Shown here: positions 25,696 through 34,895 of the stretch, one piece after another
Layout of the letters: the number at the start of each line of letters is the position of its first letter
How positions within the stretch are numbered: the first letter of the stretch is position 1
Source of the DNA: Hymenobacter aranciens
Lineage (GTDB): Bacteria > Bacteroidota > Bacteroidia > Cytophagales > Hymenobacteraceae
NCBI RefSeq assembly: GCF_030580865.1
Contig: NZ_JAUQSY010000005.1
Coordinates: forward strand, 62,001-126,000
Reading direction: 5' to 3'
Length of the DNA: 64,000 nucleotides
Program-made: the position numbers and the translations under genes
The notes under the pieces: model-generated
The model's input: the letters and a program-made list of their open reading frames with translations, nothing else
What the model was told of the DNA's origin: nothing
Database searches by the model: none

Positions 25696-25745
25696 GGGCT
25701 AAAAGTGGTGCGGGAAGGTTGCCCGCCGGGTGGGAAAAAAGGTTG

Positions 25746-25796
25746 CGAGCCAATCCGGCGCGGCGAATGATTGCGTCGCCGGGCCGGATTGGCTCG
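25746..25796. repeat. Long perfect hairpin upstream of the GH13 gene
   Basis: CGAGCCAATCCGGC at 25746-25759 pairs perfectly with GCCGGATTGGCTCG at 25783-25796, and a second six-base stem CGGCGA/TCGCCG lies inside it. The hairpin is about 50 bases upstream of the GH13 start and 165 bases past the AraC stop, without a T-run, so it is more likely a REP-type element or leader structure than a terminator. Confidence 0.6.
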
Positions 25797-25906
25797 TCAA
25801 ACCTAGTGCGTCCCCTGGGTGCCCGGCGCCCCACTTTCCGAAAGCGGTTGCTTTTTGCCGAACCACTTTTTTAGCGTCTGAAAGATTGACGATTACACAA
25901 GAGGCA

Positions 25907-25928
25907 AACAGGTGCCTCTTTGGAAAGG
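25907..25928. terminator. Weak hairpin after the AraC-type gene
   Basis: AGAGGCA pairs with TGCCTCT around a short loop, followed by TTT on the plus strand. It lies about 35 bases past the stop of the minus-strand AraC gene. Terminator function is uncertain because no T-run follows on the minus strand. Confidence 0.3.
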
Positions 25929-25959
25929 CGGCACTCCCGAAAGCGGTTTTCCTGGCTTT

Positions 25960-27600
25960 CTATTCCTCCTTCACGCCGCTGAAATACTCGCTCGGCGTCT
26001 GGTCGGTCTGCTTTTTAAAGGCGCGGTTGAAGGCCGTTTTGGAGTTGAAGCCGACCTCCATTGCCAGCGCCAGCAGGGTGTATTGCTGGGCCCGCGGCGT
26101 CGCCATCATTGCCTTAAATTCCTCAATCCGGTAGGCGTTGATGAAGTCGAAAAAGTTCTTTTCAAAGCCTTCGTTGATGACTTTGGACAGCACATGCGGC
26201 GGCAGCTTCAGGCCGGTAGCCAACTCATTGATGGTGAGGCTGGGGCTGAGGTAGGGCCGGTGCTGCCGCATGTAACCGGCCACGGTGGCTTGCAGCGCCG
26301 ACAGGTCGGGCGCCAGCGGCAGCCGGGGCGGGCTGGGGCGCGGCCCGGCCGCCGCTGGCAGGCTGACGGGCGCCGGCACCTCCGCAGCGGGCGGCGGAAC
26401 TGGAGCAGCGGGCCCCAGCTTGAAGATTTCAGGCTGCCGGATGGCCATGTAGCCCAAAAAGTAGGGCAACGTGGAAAACGCCAGCCAAATCAGCTCCACG
26501 TTGCGGGCCGCCAGCGAATCCACGTCGAACTCAAGCCAGCGGCTCGCCAGTACCACCCCGAACAGGAAGCCCCACAAAGCCAGGCAAACCGCCTGAATGC
26601 CCAGCACCGTGTTGAGGTACTGCAGGTTTTGCTCGTAGGATACGCTGGCTTCGTACTGCCGGGTATATGTGCGCAGCGTGCGCCGGCAGGCCAGCCAGTA
26701 CGCCCCGTTGCTCAGCCAGGCCGCGACGCCAGCGGCCAGCAGCACGGCGCGCAGCGTGGCGTCGTGGCTCACCAGCTTGAGCTGGAACTCGTAGCTATCG
26801 AGCAGAAAATACGGTAGATACACCAACAGCTGCCCGGCCGCTGGCAGCAGATACAGCCATTGCCGGGCCGGTGGCGTTTCGTTGAACAACAGCCGACGCA
26901 AATAACAGTAAAACAGCGGCCCGTAGAGAAACCAGATGAAATCGGGGAGCAGCGCCAGCCGCGGGTAGGCATTGGCTACCTCGCGGTAGCTGCTCACCAC
27001 GGTAAGCAGCGTAGCCAGCGCCCCCAGGCCCAACAGCCAGATTAGCCAGCGGTTGGCCGCCCGGTTGTAGTGCTGAATGCTGGGAATGGCCACCACCAGC
27101 AGCAGCCCCTGAAAGCACGAAAACAGCAGCAGCAGGTCATAGAGCGAGTAAAACTGGAAGGTGCCGGTCAGGTCTTCCCAGCTTTGCACGCGCACCTCCA
27201 GATGGCCGGCCTGGGCCTGCTGGCGCGTGGCCACGCGGTTGGCCCGCACCTGCCCGTGCCCGCTGCCCTCGATGGCCGTCCAGCTGCCCCGCGATACCTT
27301 GTATTCAAGCTGTTGCTGAGCCGTGCGCAACGTCAGCCCCAGTAACCCGTTGGGCTGCCGCCGGAACCGGTAGCGGGCATCGGCCGGCTGCCAGCTGTTG
27401 AAGGAGCCCACCAGGAAAATCGCTGCATCGGCCGGCGTATTGGCTGGTAAGCGGGTGATGACGAAGTGGTAAGCAACCGGTTGCCGGCTGGTGTCGGCGG
27501 CTGGCGCGGCGGCGGCTGGCGTAGCCCACCAGCCTGGCCCGGCAGTAGCCATTGCCAGCGCCAGGAGCAAAAAAAAACCGAAGTGGGCGCGGAAAGGCAC
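25960..27600 (-). CDS. Membrane-bound AraC-family regulator with N-terminal carbohydrate-binding-like domain
   Basis: 546 residues from a GTG start. Signal peptide (about 1-28), then a domain of about 100 residues whose IFLVGSFNSWQPADARYRF resembles the CBM20/CBM48 or AMPK-glycogen-binding beta-sandwich; then seven or eight hydrophobic segments (about 150-390), a Pro/Ala-rich linker, and a C-terminal AraC helix-turn-helix (SLTINELATGLKLPPHVLSK ... MEVGFNSKTAFNRAFKKQTD). This predicts an outside sensor domain, membrane-embedded core and cytoplasmic DNA-binding domain in one protein. Lying between a GH13 gene and a SusR-like gene, it probably senses a glucan or its breakdown products. Domain assignment of the sandwich is by motif only. 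Confidence 0.8.
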   Translation of the reverse strand: MPFRAHFGFFLLLALAMATAGPGWWATPAAAAPAADTSRQPVAYHFVITRLPANTPADAAIFLVGSFNSWQPADARYRFRRQPNGLLGLTLRTAQQQLEYKVSRGSWTAIEGSGHGQVRANRVATRQQAQAGHLEVRVQSWEDLTGTFQFYSLYDLLLLFSCFQGLLLVVAIPSIQHYNRAANRWLIWLLGLGALATLLTVVSSYREVANAYPRLALLPDFIWFLYGPLFYCYLRRLLFNETPPARQWLYLLPAAGQLLVYLPYFLLDSYEFQLKLVSHDATLRAVLLAAGVAAWLSNGAYWLACRRTLRTYTRQYEASVSYEQNLQYLNTVLGIQAVCLALWGFLFGVVLASRWLEFDVDSLAARNVELIWLAFSTLPYFLGYMAIRQPEIFKLGPAAPVPPPAAEVPAPVSLPAAAGPRPSPPRLPLAPDLSALQATVAGYMRQHRPYLSPSLTINELATGLKLPPHVLSKVINEGFEKNFFDFINAYRIEEFKAMMATPRAQQYTLLALAMEVGFNSKTAFNRAFKKQTDQTPSEYFSGVKEE

Positions 27601-27762
27601 GGGACCGGACTATTAGAAGTTCGTGGTAAAAATACGGTGCCGGCAAGCGCGGCCGGGTAGCCCGGTACCGCAGCCTGTTTCAGTCCGGCTTTTGCTAACC
27701 GGCCCGTTGCTGCCGCCGCTGCCGTTATCTTTAGCGCTACTCCGGTTCAGTTTCTAGTTGTT

Positions 27763-29388
27763 GTGCGGCTTTTTCTGCTCGTCTCTTTTTTCTTGTTCAC
27801 CACGGTCGGGGCGGCCTCGGCCACGGCGCGGGTCGATAGCCTGCTGGCCGAGCTAAACCAGGCCCTGGCGCACCGCCAGGAGTATGATGCCCAGCGCCTC
27901 AGCCGCATTGCCTCGCTGAAAACGGCCTACGCCGCCAGCGCCGAGGCTCCGGCCACGCAGTTCCAGCTGGGCTTGCGCATTTACGATGAGTATAAGGGCT
28001 ATAAGTACGATTCGGCGTTTGCCTACAGTTTGCGCATCAACCACCTAGCCCGGCAAATGCACGACCCCGGCAAAATAGCCGTCGCCCAGCTGCGGCTGGC
28101 CTTTATCCTGCTGTCGTCGGGCATGTTCACCGAAACGTTTAATACCCTGCAGGAACTCGACGCCCGCCAGCTCGGCCCGGTCGATAAGCCCAATTATTAC
28201 TTCATCACTGCCCGCGCCTACAGCGACTTAGGAACCTTCGACCAGGACGACTACTACCGCCCCGCCAACTACGCCCGCTCGCTGGCCTACGCCGATACCG
28301 CCGCGCAGCTCTGCCCGGCCAACTCCTTCGACTGCCTGGTAATTCAGGGTTTTATCGCCCAGAAGCACCAGGACTTATCAGCTGGCCTCCGGTTTTACCA
28401 AGCCGTGCAGCGCCTGCCCGACGTGACGCCGCACCAGCTGGCCGTGAGCGCCAGTCTGCTGGCCAGCATGTACGAGCAACATCGCCAGGAGGATAAGGCT
28501 TTCGAGCTATTGCTGATAGCCGCCATTGCCGACGTAAAATCGGCCACCCGGCAAACGCTGGCCCTCTCCAAAGTATCCGATTACTGCTACCGTCGGGGCG
28601 ACTTGCAGAATGCCTACGCCTTCATCCGCGAGGCCCGCGAGGAAGCGGCCTTTTACAAAGCCCGGCAGCGTCAGGTGGAGCTTAGCCAGTCATCGTTTGT
28701 CATTGAAGGTCAGAAAGTCAGTATTATTGAGCGGCAGCGCCGCGTGCTGCGCCGCAACACCTGGGTGCTGGCTGGGTTGGCGGTATTCGGGGCTGGGTGC
28801 GCACTCATCATCCTGCTGCAGCTGCGCCGACTGCAGCGCGCCGAAAAGCTGTTGCGGCTGACCAATCAGGAACTGCAGGCGGCCATCGGGCAACTCAATC
28901 AGCTCAACCTGGGCCTCAACGAAGCCAACCGGGTGAAGGACGAATACATTGGCTACTACCTCAATTCCAATTCGCAGTCGCTTGACAAGCTCGAAAAGCT
29001 CAAGCACTCGCTGCTCGCCCTGCTGGCCAGCAAGCAGTACACCAGCCTGCAAAAGCTGCTCGACGGCATCAATATCAAGCAGGAGCGCAACGCCCTCTTC
29101 AAAGGCTTCGACCAGGTGTTTCTGAAGCTTTTTCCCAACTTCATTCCAGCCTTCAATACCCTCTTCCGCCCCGAAGACCACCTGACCCTGGCCGACGACC
29201 AACTGCTCACGGCCGAGCTGCGCATCTTCGCCCTCGTGCGCCTGGGCATCGACGACAGCGAGCGCATCAGCCGGATTCTGGGATACTCCATCAACACGAT
29301 TTACACCTACAAGACGCGAGTGAAAAGCCGGTCCATCGTGCCCAATGAGGAATTTGAGGCGCGGGTGCGGGCGCTGGCGGCGGCGTAG
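27763..29388 (+). CDS. SusR-like membrane regulator (DUF6377 type)
   Basis: 541 residues from a GTG start. Signal peptide (about 1-21), a tetratricopeptide-like helical periplasmic region to about residue 320, one transmembrane helix (NTWVLAGLAVFGAGCALIIL), then a coiled coil and the DUF6377 region (NRVKDEYIGYYLNSNSQSLD, later LTAELRIFALVRLGIDDSER) ending in a helix-turn-helix (SRILGYSINTIYTYKTRVKS). SusR of Bacteroides, which activates starch-utilisation genes in response to maltose, has this organisation. It is divergent from the AraC-type regulator; the 162-base gap contains TATCTTTA at 27727-27734, a near match to the -7 box. Confidence 0.85.
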   Translation: MRLFLLVSFFLFTTVGAASATARVDSLLAELNQALAHRQEYDAQRLSRIASLKTAYAASAEAPATQFQLGLRIYDEYKGYKYDSAFAYSLRINHLARQMHDPGKIAVAQLRLAFILLSSGMFTETFNTLQELDARQLGPVDKPNYYFITARAYSDLGTFDQDDYYRPANYARSLAYADTAAQLCPANSFDCLVIQGFIAQKHQDLSAGLRFYQAVQRLPDVTPHQLAVSASLLASMYEQHRQEDKAFELLLIAAIADVKSATRQTLALSKVSDYCYRRGDLQNAYAFIREAREEAAFYKARQRQVELSQSSFVIEGQKVSIIERQRRVLRRNTWVLAGLAVFGAGCALIILLQLRRLQRAEKLLRLTNQELQAAIGQLNQLNLGLNEANRVKDEYIGYYLNSNSQSLDKLEKLKHSLLALLASKQYTSLQKLLDGINIKQERNALFKGFDQVFLKLFPNFIPAFNTLFRPEDHLTLADDQLLTAELRIFALVRLGIDDSERISRILGYSINTIYTYKTRVKSRSIVPNEEFEARVRALAAA

Positions 29389-29721
29389 TTGAGCGCATCG
29401 TTCCGGCGGGGGCGGAGAGGTCCACACCCGCGCCGTTTGCGCAGCCGCTTAGGGGTGTGCCAAGGATTGAAGGGCTTATATCGGGTTCATATTTTGCCGG
29501 TCTTTCTGGTGGGGTTTTATGCTGTTTTTCAGTGTTATGAACCTTTGATTTGCTTATATTTTCTATACCCGAACTCAATAAGTTTTTACTGCTGGAAGGT
29601 GGGATTTCCTTTGCCTCAACATTGGCCGTTTGGCGGGCTGGTGGCTGGTCATTTTTCCGGAAAAATGCGCCAGCCAGGCAGCCTTGACCACGCCGGCAAT
29701 ACTCACTTTTTCCCACCCACT
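29389..29721. other. Intergenic region
   Basis: No gene seen. The middle (29480-29600) is AT-rich with several TTTG and TAT tracts typical of a Bacteroidota promoter zone, including ATATTTTG near 29488, but no pair of boxes fits with canonical spacing. Confidence 0.4.
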
Positions 29722-31935
29722 ATGTTCTCTTCGTTACTTCCCACCGCTGCCGGGCGGCTCACCGGCCTCGCCATTGCCCTGCTCGGCCTGAGCGCTACTG
29801 CCTCGGCCCAAACCCCGACCCGCGTGCTGTTCGTGGGCAACAGCTTTACCCACGGCCAGTACACCCCGGCGCTGAACTACAACTCGGGCGCGGTGACGGA
29901 CTTGAATTTCGGCCTGCCCGCCACCGACCCGCGCGCCCACGACCCCGGGATGCAGGCGGCGTTCGGCGGCGTGCCGGGCATCTTCAAGAAATTCACGACC
30001 CAGGCCGGCCTCAACTACGACGTGCAGTTGGAAGCCGTGAGCGGCAAGTCGTTGGAGTTTCACCACACCAGCGCCTTACCGGTGATTGCGCAGGCCGGCT
30101 GGGATAAAGTGGTGCTGCAGGAGCAAAGCACCCGCCCGACGCCCACCGCCCGCGGGGGCAATCAGGCCCTTTTCTACACGTATTCTACCCGGCTGGAGCA
30201 GGCCATTCACGCGGCCAGCCCGGGCGCGCAGGTGTACCTCTACGGCACCTGGGCCCGCCCTGATTTTACCTACCCGAGCGGCAGCCGCTACGCCGGCCTG
30301 CCCATCGACTCGATGGCGCAGGACCTGCACAAAACCTACTACGCGGCCCTCGCCACCAACGGCCGTTTCGCCGCCGTGGCCCCGGTGGGTGACGCCTTCT
30401 TGCGCGCCATCACCACCGGCGTGGCCACCCGCAACCCCTACACGCCCGACCCCGGCAAAATCAACCTCTGGGCCTCCGACCAGGTCCACGCCAGCAAATG
30501 GGGTAGTTACCTCAGTGCCTTGGTGATGTTTTACCAGCTGACCAACGTGGACCCGCGCACCCTCGGCGCGGGCGAGCTGGCGGCCGTGGACCTGGGCATC
30601 ACGCCCGCCGATGCCGTGGCTTTGCAGCAAGTGGCTTACCAGCAGGTAGCTTCGACGCCCGTGCCCTTCACGCCCGGCAACGTGGCCGTGGTGCGGGTGG
30701 GCGACGGCTCGGCCGCCCTCACCACCGCCGCCACCGCTGAGTTTGTGGATGAGTACACCCTGAGCGGCACCCGCGTGCAAAGCATTGCCCTGCCCACCGC
30801 CAACAGCGGCAACGTGCTGGCTTTCACCAATAGCGGCACCGCTACTTCCGACAACATTACCCGCTCGGCCGATGGCCGCTACCTGCTGCTGACCGGCTAC
30901 AACGCCGTGCCCGGCACCACCGGCATCGTTACCTCGACCGTAGCTAACAACAACCGCCTGGTGGCCCGCATCGGCGCCGATGGCAGCGTGAACACTAACA
31001 CCCGCATCAACGACGCCTTTTCGGGCTCGAATATCCGCTCGGTGGCCAGCCCCGACGGCAGCACATTCTACGTGTCGGGCGGCAACAGCGGCATCCGCTA
31101 TCTGCCCTTCGGCAACCCCGGCCCGACCACGGCGCTGAGCACCGGCGCGCTGGTGAACTTCCGCATCCTAGGCATTGCCGGCGGCAACCTCTACGCCTCC
31201 TCGGCCACCGGGTCAAACTACGGCCTGAATCAAATTGGCACGGGCCTGCCCACGGCTGCCGGGGCCACGGTAGCGCTGCTGCCGGGCTTCCCCACGGCCA
31301 GCGGCCCCAGCTCCTACGGTTTCTATTTTGCTGATTTAGATGCTACCGTGCCGGGCGTGGATGTGGTGTACATCGCCGACGACCGCGCTACCGCCGACGG
31401 CGGCATCCAGAAATGGAGCCTCGTGGGCGGCACTTGGACGCTCAACGGCACCATCGGCGGCTCCACTACGGCACTGCTGCGCGGCCTCACCGGTACTCGT
31501 AGCGGCACGGACATCCAGCTGGTAGCCAGCGGCGGTGGCGGCCTCTACACCGTGACGGACCAGGCTGGCTACAATGCCGCGCCCAGCACCCCGGCCCTGC
31601 CCGCGCCCTTCGTGTCCCTGGCCGCCAACACGTCGTTCCGCGGCGTGGCCCTGACGCCGGTAGCCACAGCGCTGGCTGCCGCCGCGCCCGCTGCTGCCCC
31701 CACCGTTTCAGTATTCCCCAACCCTGCTGCCGACCAGCTTACGGTGCAGCTCGGCGGGCCAGCCGGAGCCGTGCGGGCCACGCTGCTCAATGCGCTGGGC
31801 CAGGTGGTGGCCGAGCAGCGCAGCGCGGGTAGCACCCTCACGCTCAAGTTAAATGAGGTAATCAATGGCATGTACATCCTGCGCCTGCAAACGGCCGTTG
31901 GCGTGAGCAGCCGCCGCATAGAGGTGCGGCACTAA
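29722..31935 (+). CDS. Type IX-secreted DUF4886-like SGNH protein with C-terminal sorting domain
   Basis: 737 residues from the ATG at 29722, chosen because a signal peptide (about 1-30, ending ATASAQ) starts there although the frame is open further upstream. Residues 32-290 look like DUF4886/SGNH (RVLFVGNSFTHGQY with block-I Ser; VHASKWGSYLSALV with a late His). The middle 300 residues are repetitive beta-rich sequence resembling propeller blades (VAVVRVGDGSAAL onward). The last 75 residues (VSVFPNPAADQLTVQL ... NGMYILRLQT) are a type A sorting domain of the type IX secretion system. Expected location is the cell surface or medium. Substrate unknown, perhaps an acylated carbohydrate. Confidence 0.85.
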   Translation: MFSSLLPTAAGRLTGLAIALLGLSATASAQTPTRVLFVGNSFTHGQYTPALNYNSGAVTDLNFGLPATDPRAHDPGMQAAFGGVPGIFKKFTTQAGLNYDVQLEAVSGKSLEFHHTSALPVIAQAGWDKVVLQEQSTRPTPTARGGNQALFYTYSTRLEQAIHAASPGAQVYLYGTWARPDFTYPSGSRYAGLPIDSMAQDLHKTYYAALATNGRFAAVAPVGDAFLRAITTGVATRNPYTPDPGKINLWASDQVHASKWGSYLSALVMFYQLTNVDPRTLGAGELAAVDLGITPADAVALQQVAYQQVASTPVPFTPGNVAVVRVGDGSAALTTAATAEFVDEYTLSGTRVQSIALPTANSGNVLAFTNSGTATSDNITRSADGRYLLLTGYNAVPGTTGIVTSTVANNNRLVARIGADGSVNTNTRINDAFSGSNIRSVASPDGSTFYVSGGNSGIRYLPFGNPGPTTALSTGALVNFRILGIAGGNLYASSATGSNYGLNQIGTGLPTAAGATVALLPGFPTASGPSSYGFYFADLDATVPGVDVVYIADDRATADGGIQKWSLVGGTWTLNGTIGGSTTALLRGLTGTRSGTDIQLVASGGGGLYTVTDQAGYNAAPSTPALPAPFVSLAANTSFRGVALTPVATALAAAAPAAAPTVSVFPNPAADQLTVQLGGPAGAVRATLLNALGQVVAEQRSAGSTLTLKLNEVINGMYILRLQTAVGVSSRRIEVRH

Positions 31936-31965
31936 TCTGGAGAGGACTGCGGGGTTGGGATAAAC

Positions 31966-31996
31966 AAAATGGCCTGCTCGGTGAGCAGGCCATTTT
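31966..31996. terminator. Bidirectional terminator
   Basis: AAAATGGCCTGCTC pairs perfectly with GAGCAGGCCATTTT around a GGT loop, with A- and T-runs on both sides. It lies between the convergent sorting-domain protein gene and the glucuronate isomerase gene and can serve both. Confidence 0.9.
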
Positions 31997-32028
31997 GCGT
32001 TGGGAGCGTTTTAGGAGTAAATTGGTAC

Positions 32029-33507
32029 TCAATGATTCCACGGCTGTTCCAGCCTGTTACTGCCTGCCCGGCCAACCGTTCCGGCCGGAGCCGCTCCGGG
32101 AGTCTGGTAGAAGCCGAAGTAGTCGCGGGCGTTGGTGTAGCACACGTTGCGCACCAGCTGGCGCAGCAAGGCCATGTCCTGGGGTAATTCGCCGTTTTCC
32201 ACGTCGTTGCCCAGCAGGTTGCAGAGGATACGGCGGAAGTATTCGTGGCGCGGAAACGACAGGAAGCTGCGCGAATCGGTGAGCATGCCCACGAAGCGGC
32301 TCAGCAAGCCCATGCTCGACAACGTATTCAGCTGCTGCTCAATACCATCTTTCTGGTCCAGAAACCACCAGCCAGCGCCGTATTGCACTTTGCCGGCTAT
32401 CGAGCCGTCGTTGAAATTGCCGACCATCGTGGCAAACAGTGCATTATCGGCCGGGTTGAGGTTGTAGAGAATGGTTTTCGTGAGCTTGTCCGCATCATCA
32501 AGCCGGCTGAGGAAACGCGCCATTGCCCGGCCCTGCGCAAAGTCGCCGATGGAGTCAAAACCCGTATCCGGGCCCAGCTCGCGCAGGGCGCGGGCGCTGT
32601 TATTGCGCAACGGTCCCAGATGAAACTGCTGCGTCCAGCCCTTTTCCCAGTCCAGCTCGGCCAGAAACTGCAGAAGTGCCGACTTAAACTTGTTGATTTC
32701 CTGCTCTTCAAGCGCCTGTCCTTCGCGCACTTTAGCGAAAATACGGGTTGCCTCATCCTCAGTGCAGTCAGCGGCATAGAGCTGTTCCAGCCCGTGGTCC
32801 GACAGCCGGCAGCCCTGCGCGGCAAAGAAGTCGTGGCGCTGGCGAAGGGCAGCGTGCAGGTCGGTCAGGGAATTGATTTCCAGCCCGGCCGCCGTACCCA
32901 ACTGACCGAGATACTCATTGTAAACCAGTGCGTTTTCCACGCTCAGCGCCTTATCGGCCCGGAACGTCGGTAGCACCTTAGTGGCGAAGCCGCTGGCCCG
33001 GATGGCCTGGTGCGCCGCCAGCGAATCGGCCGGGTCGTCGGTGGTGCACACCACTTCCACATTCATGCGGCGCAGCAGGCCGCGCACCGAATATTCCGGC
33101 GTGGCCAGCAGCAGGTTGCATTGCTCCCAGATGCGGCGGGCGCTGTCCTTATTCAGCAGCTCGGTGATGCCGAAGTAGCGCCGCAGCTCCAAGTGCGTCC
33201 AGTGGTAGAGGGGGTTACGCAGGGTGTAGGGCACCGTCTCCGCCCATTGCTCAAACTTTTCCCAATCCAGCGCCGCGCCGGTGATGTAGTGCTCGTGCAC
33301 GCCATTGGCGCGCATGGCGCGCCACTTGTAATGGTCGCCGTTGAGCCAGAGCTCGGTCAGGTTCTTAAACTGCCGGTCTTCGGCAATCTGCTCCGGGGAA
33401 AGGTGGCAGTGGTAGTCGATAATGGGTTGCCTGGCCGCTACTTCGTGGTACAGCGTGCGGGCCGTAGCCGTTTGCAGCAAAAAGTCGTCGGATAAAAAGG
33501 GCTTCAT
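32029..33507 (-). CDS. uxaC: Glucuronate isomerase
   Basis: 492 residues, the usual length. MKPFLSDDFLLQTATARTLY, the metal-binding-type IDYHCHLSPEQIAEDR and the C-terminal RILCNLLGNDVENGELP are characteristic of UxaC, a metallo-dependent-hydrolase-fold enzyme converting D-glucuronate to D-fructuronate and D-galacturonate to D-tagaturonate. No other uronate pathway gene (uxuA, uxuB, kdgK) is adjacent. The upstream esterase and GH13 genes lie on the same strand, so it may end a polysaccharide-degradation transcription unit, although 51 bases separate it from the esterase. Confidence 0.95.
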   Translation of the reverse strand: MKPFLSDDFLLQTATARTLYHEVAARQPIIDYHCHLSPEQIAEDRQFKNLTELWLNGDHYKWRAMRANGVHEHYITGAALDWEKFEQWAETVPYTLRNPLYHWTHLELRRYFGITELLNKDSARRIWEQCNLLLATPEYSVRGLLRRMNVEVVCTTDDPADSLAAHQAIRASGFATKVLPTFRADKALSVENALVYNEYLGQLGTAAGLEINSLTDLHAALRQRHDFFAAQGCRLSDHGLEQLYAADCTEDEATRIFAKVREGQALEEQEINKFKSALLQFLAELDWEKGWTQQFHLGPLRNNSARALRELGPDTGFDSIGDFAQGRAMARFLSRLDDADKLTKTILYNLNPADNALFATMVGNFNDGSIAGKVQYGAGWWFLDQKDGIEQQLNTLSSMGLLSRFVGMLTDSRSFLSFPRHEYFRRILCNLLGNDVENGELPQDMALLRQLVRNVCYTNARDYFGFYQTPGAAPAGTVGRAGSNRLEQPWNH

Positions 33508-33558
33508 AGCGGGTAAAGTGAATTGACAATCAGAAAGTCAAGGTACTAAAGCTGCCGT

Positions 33559-34893
33559 TTAGCTCACCCGGTGCAGGCGTAGCACGCCCGGCAGCGCGGT
33601 GCGGGCGGGCAGCTCGCCGCTGCGGGCAAAATCGGCCCAGAGCTGGCGCACTGCCCGCCCGGCGGCAGCCACGTCTGCCCACCGCTCCTGGCCCAGCAGG
33701 GGCGTGGCGGCCCAGCTGGCCGGTGTGCCCAGCAGCAGCGGTAAATCAATGGTATGCGCGCCGCCGAAGTCGCTACCCAGCGGCTGGTAATCAATCGTAA
33801 AAGCATACGCCCGGCCACCCGCCCGGGCATGCCGCCGGGCAAATTCCACGGCAGGCTGCTGGTAAATCAGCCGCGAGCTCAGCCCCACCAGCAGCCGGCT
33901 CAGCAGTGGCCCGAGCAGCGGCACGCCAGGAATCCACCGAAACCTGGGCGAGGCCAGGGCAAAGAACTTCGTTTCCTGACTGGTAGCGCCAATGAGCACA
34001 TCTACCTGCGGGGCCACGGCCGCCCAGGCCGGGCCAGCCGCCGCCTCGGACGGCAGCGGATAAGCGCCGTACTGCGTGCCGAAGGGCATGCCGCTTTTCA
34101 GACCGAAACCCTGGGCGGCCTGCACTACCCGGGCCTCGCGGGCCAGCACCTCGCCGACCGGCGCATCGGCCGGAAACGTGCCGGCAGCCGCCACCATCGC
34201 CCGGCTCATGGCCTGCCGCCTGGGGGCTAAGCCTAAGGGAGAACTGTGCAGTATCGCACGCCGAAACAGGCCGGCGCTACCCTCGGCAATCATCAGGTGG
34301 GCAATGGCATCGCCGCCGGAGGAGTGCCCCAGCAGCGTGACGCCAGCCGGGTCGCCACCAAAAGCCGCGATGTTACGCTGCACCCAGCGCAGCGCCTCCC
34401 GCAGGTCGAGCAAGCCCAGATTGGGCGGCGTGCCGGCGGCCGAGCCCAGGAAACCCAGCAAACCAATGCGGTACGTGACGGCCACGAACACCACGCGCTG
34501 CTCGCGCACCAGCATCGTGGGGTCGTAGATGGGCAAATCGCCCGCGCCGGTGACGTAGGAGCCGCCGTGCACCCACACCAGCACCGGCAGCTGTTCGTCC
34601 GGCCGCACGTCGGCCGGCAGGGTTATCGAAAGGCGCAGACAGTCTTCATCATACCTGATGCCCGCGAACAGGTTGCGCAGCACTTCGTCCAGCAGCGGGT
34701 CGGCGGCCTGCGGGCAGGCGGGGGCCAGCGCCGTGGCCAGGATGGGCGCCTGGGCGACCGGCTCCGCCACCGGCGGCCGAAACCGCCCGGCGCGGGCGTA
34801 GCGGATACCGGTGGCGCGCAGCACGCCCCCCTCGGCCCGCCAGCCGATGATGGTGCCCGCCGGGGCCTGAAACTGCGGGGCAGTAGCTTCCAC
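33559..34893 (-). CDS. Type-B carboxylesterase family protein
   Basis: 444 residues, no obvious signal peptide. The nucleophile elbow GHSSGGDAIAHL lies in FGGDPAGVTLLGHSSGG, the typical carboxylesterase type-B context; LPVLVWVHGGSYVTGAGDLP is the oxyanion-hole HGG region; a late catalytic His is likely in FGGAHTIDLPLLLG. It probably cleaves esters of small acids or acylated sugars. It begins two bases after the GH13 stop, so the two genes are co-transcribed. Confidence 0.85.
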   Translation of the reverse strand: MEATAPQFQAPAGTIIGWRAEGGVLRATGIRYARAGRFRPPVAEPVAQAPILATALAPACPQAADPLLDEVLRNLFAGIRYDEDCLRLSITLPADVRPDEQLPVLVWVHGGSYVTGAGDLPIYDPTMLVREQRVVFVAVTYRIGLLGFLGSAAGTPPNLGLLDLREALRWVQRNIAAFGGDPAGVTLLGHSSGGDAIAHLMIAEGSAGLFRRAILHSSPLGLAPRRQAMSRAMVAAAGTFPADAPVGEVLAREARVVQAAQGFGLKSGMPFGTQYGAYPLPSEAAAGPAWAAVAPQVDVLIGATSQETKFFALASPRFRWIPGVPLLGPLLSRLLVGLSSRLIYQQPAVEFARRHARAGGRAYAFTIDYQPLGSDFGGAHTIDLPLLLGTPASWAATPLLGQERWADVAAAGRAVRQLWADFARSGELPARTALPGVLRLHRVS

Positions 34894-34895
34894 GG

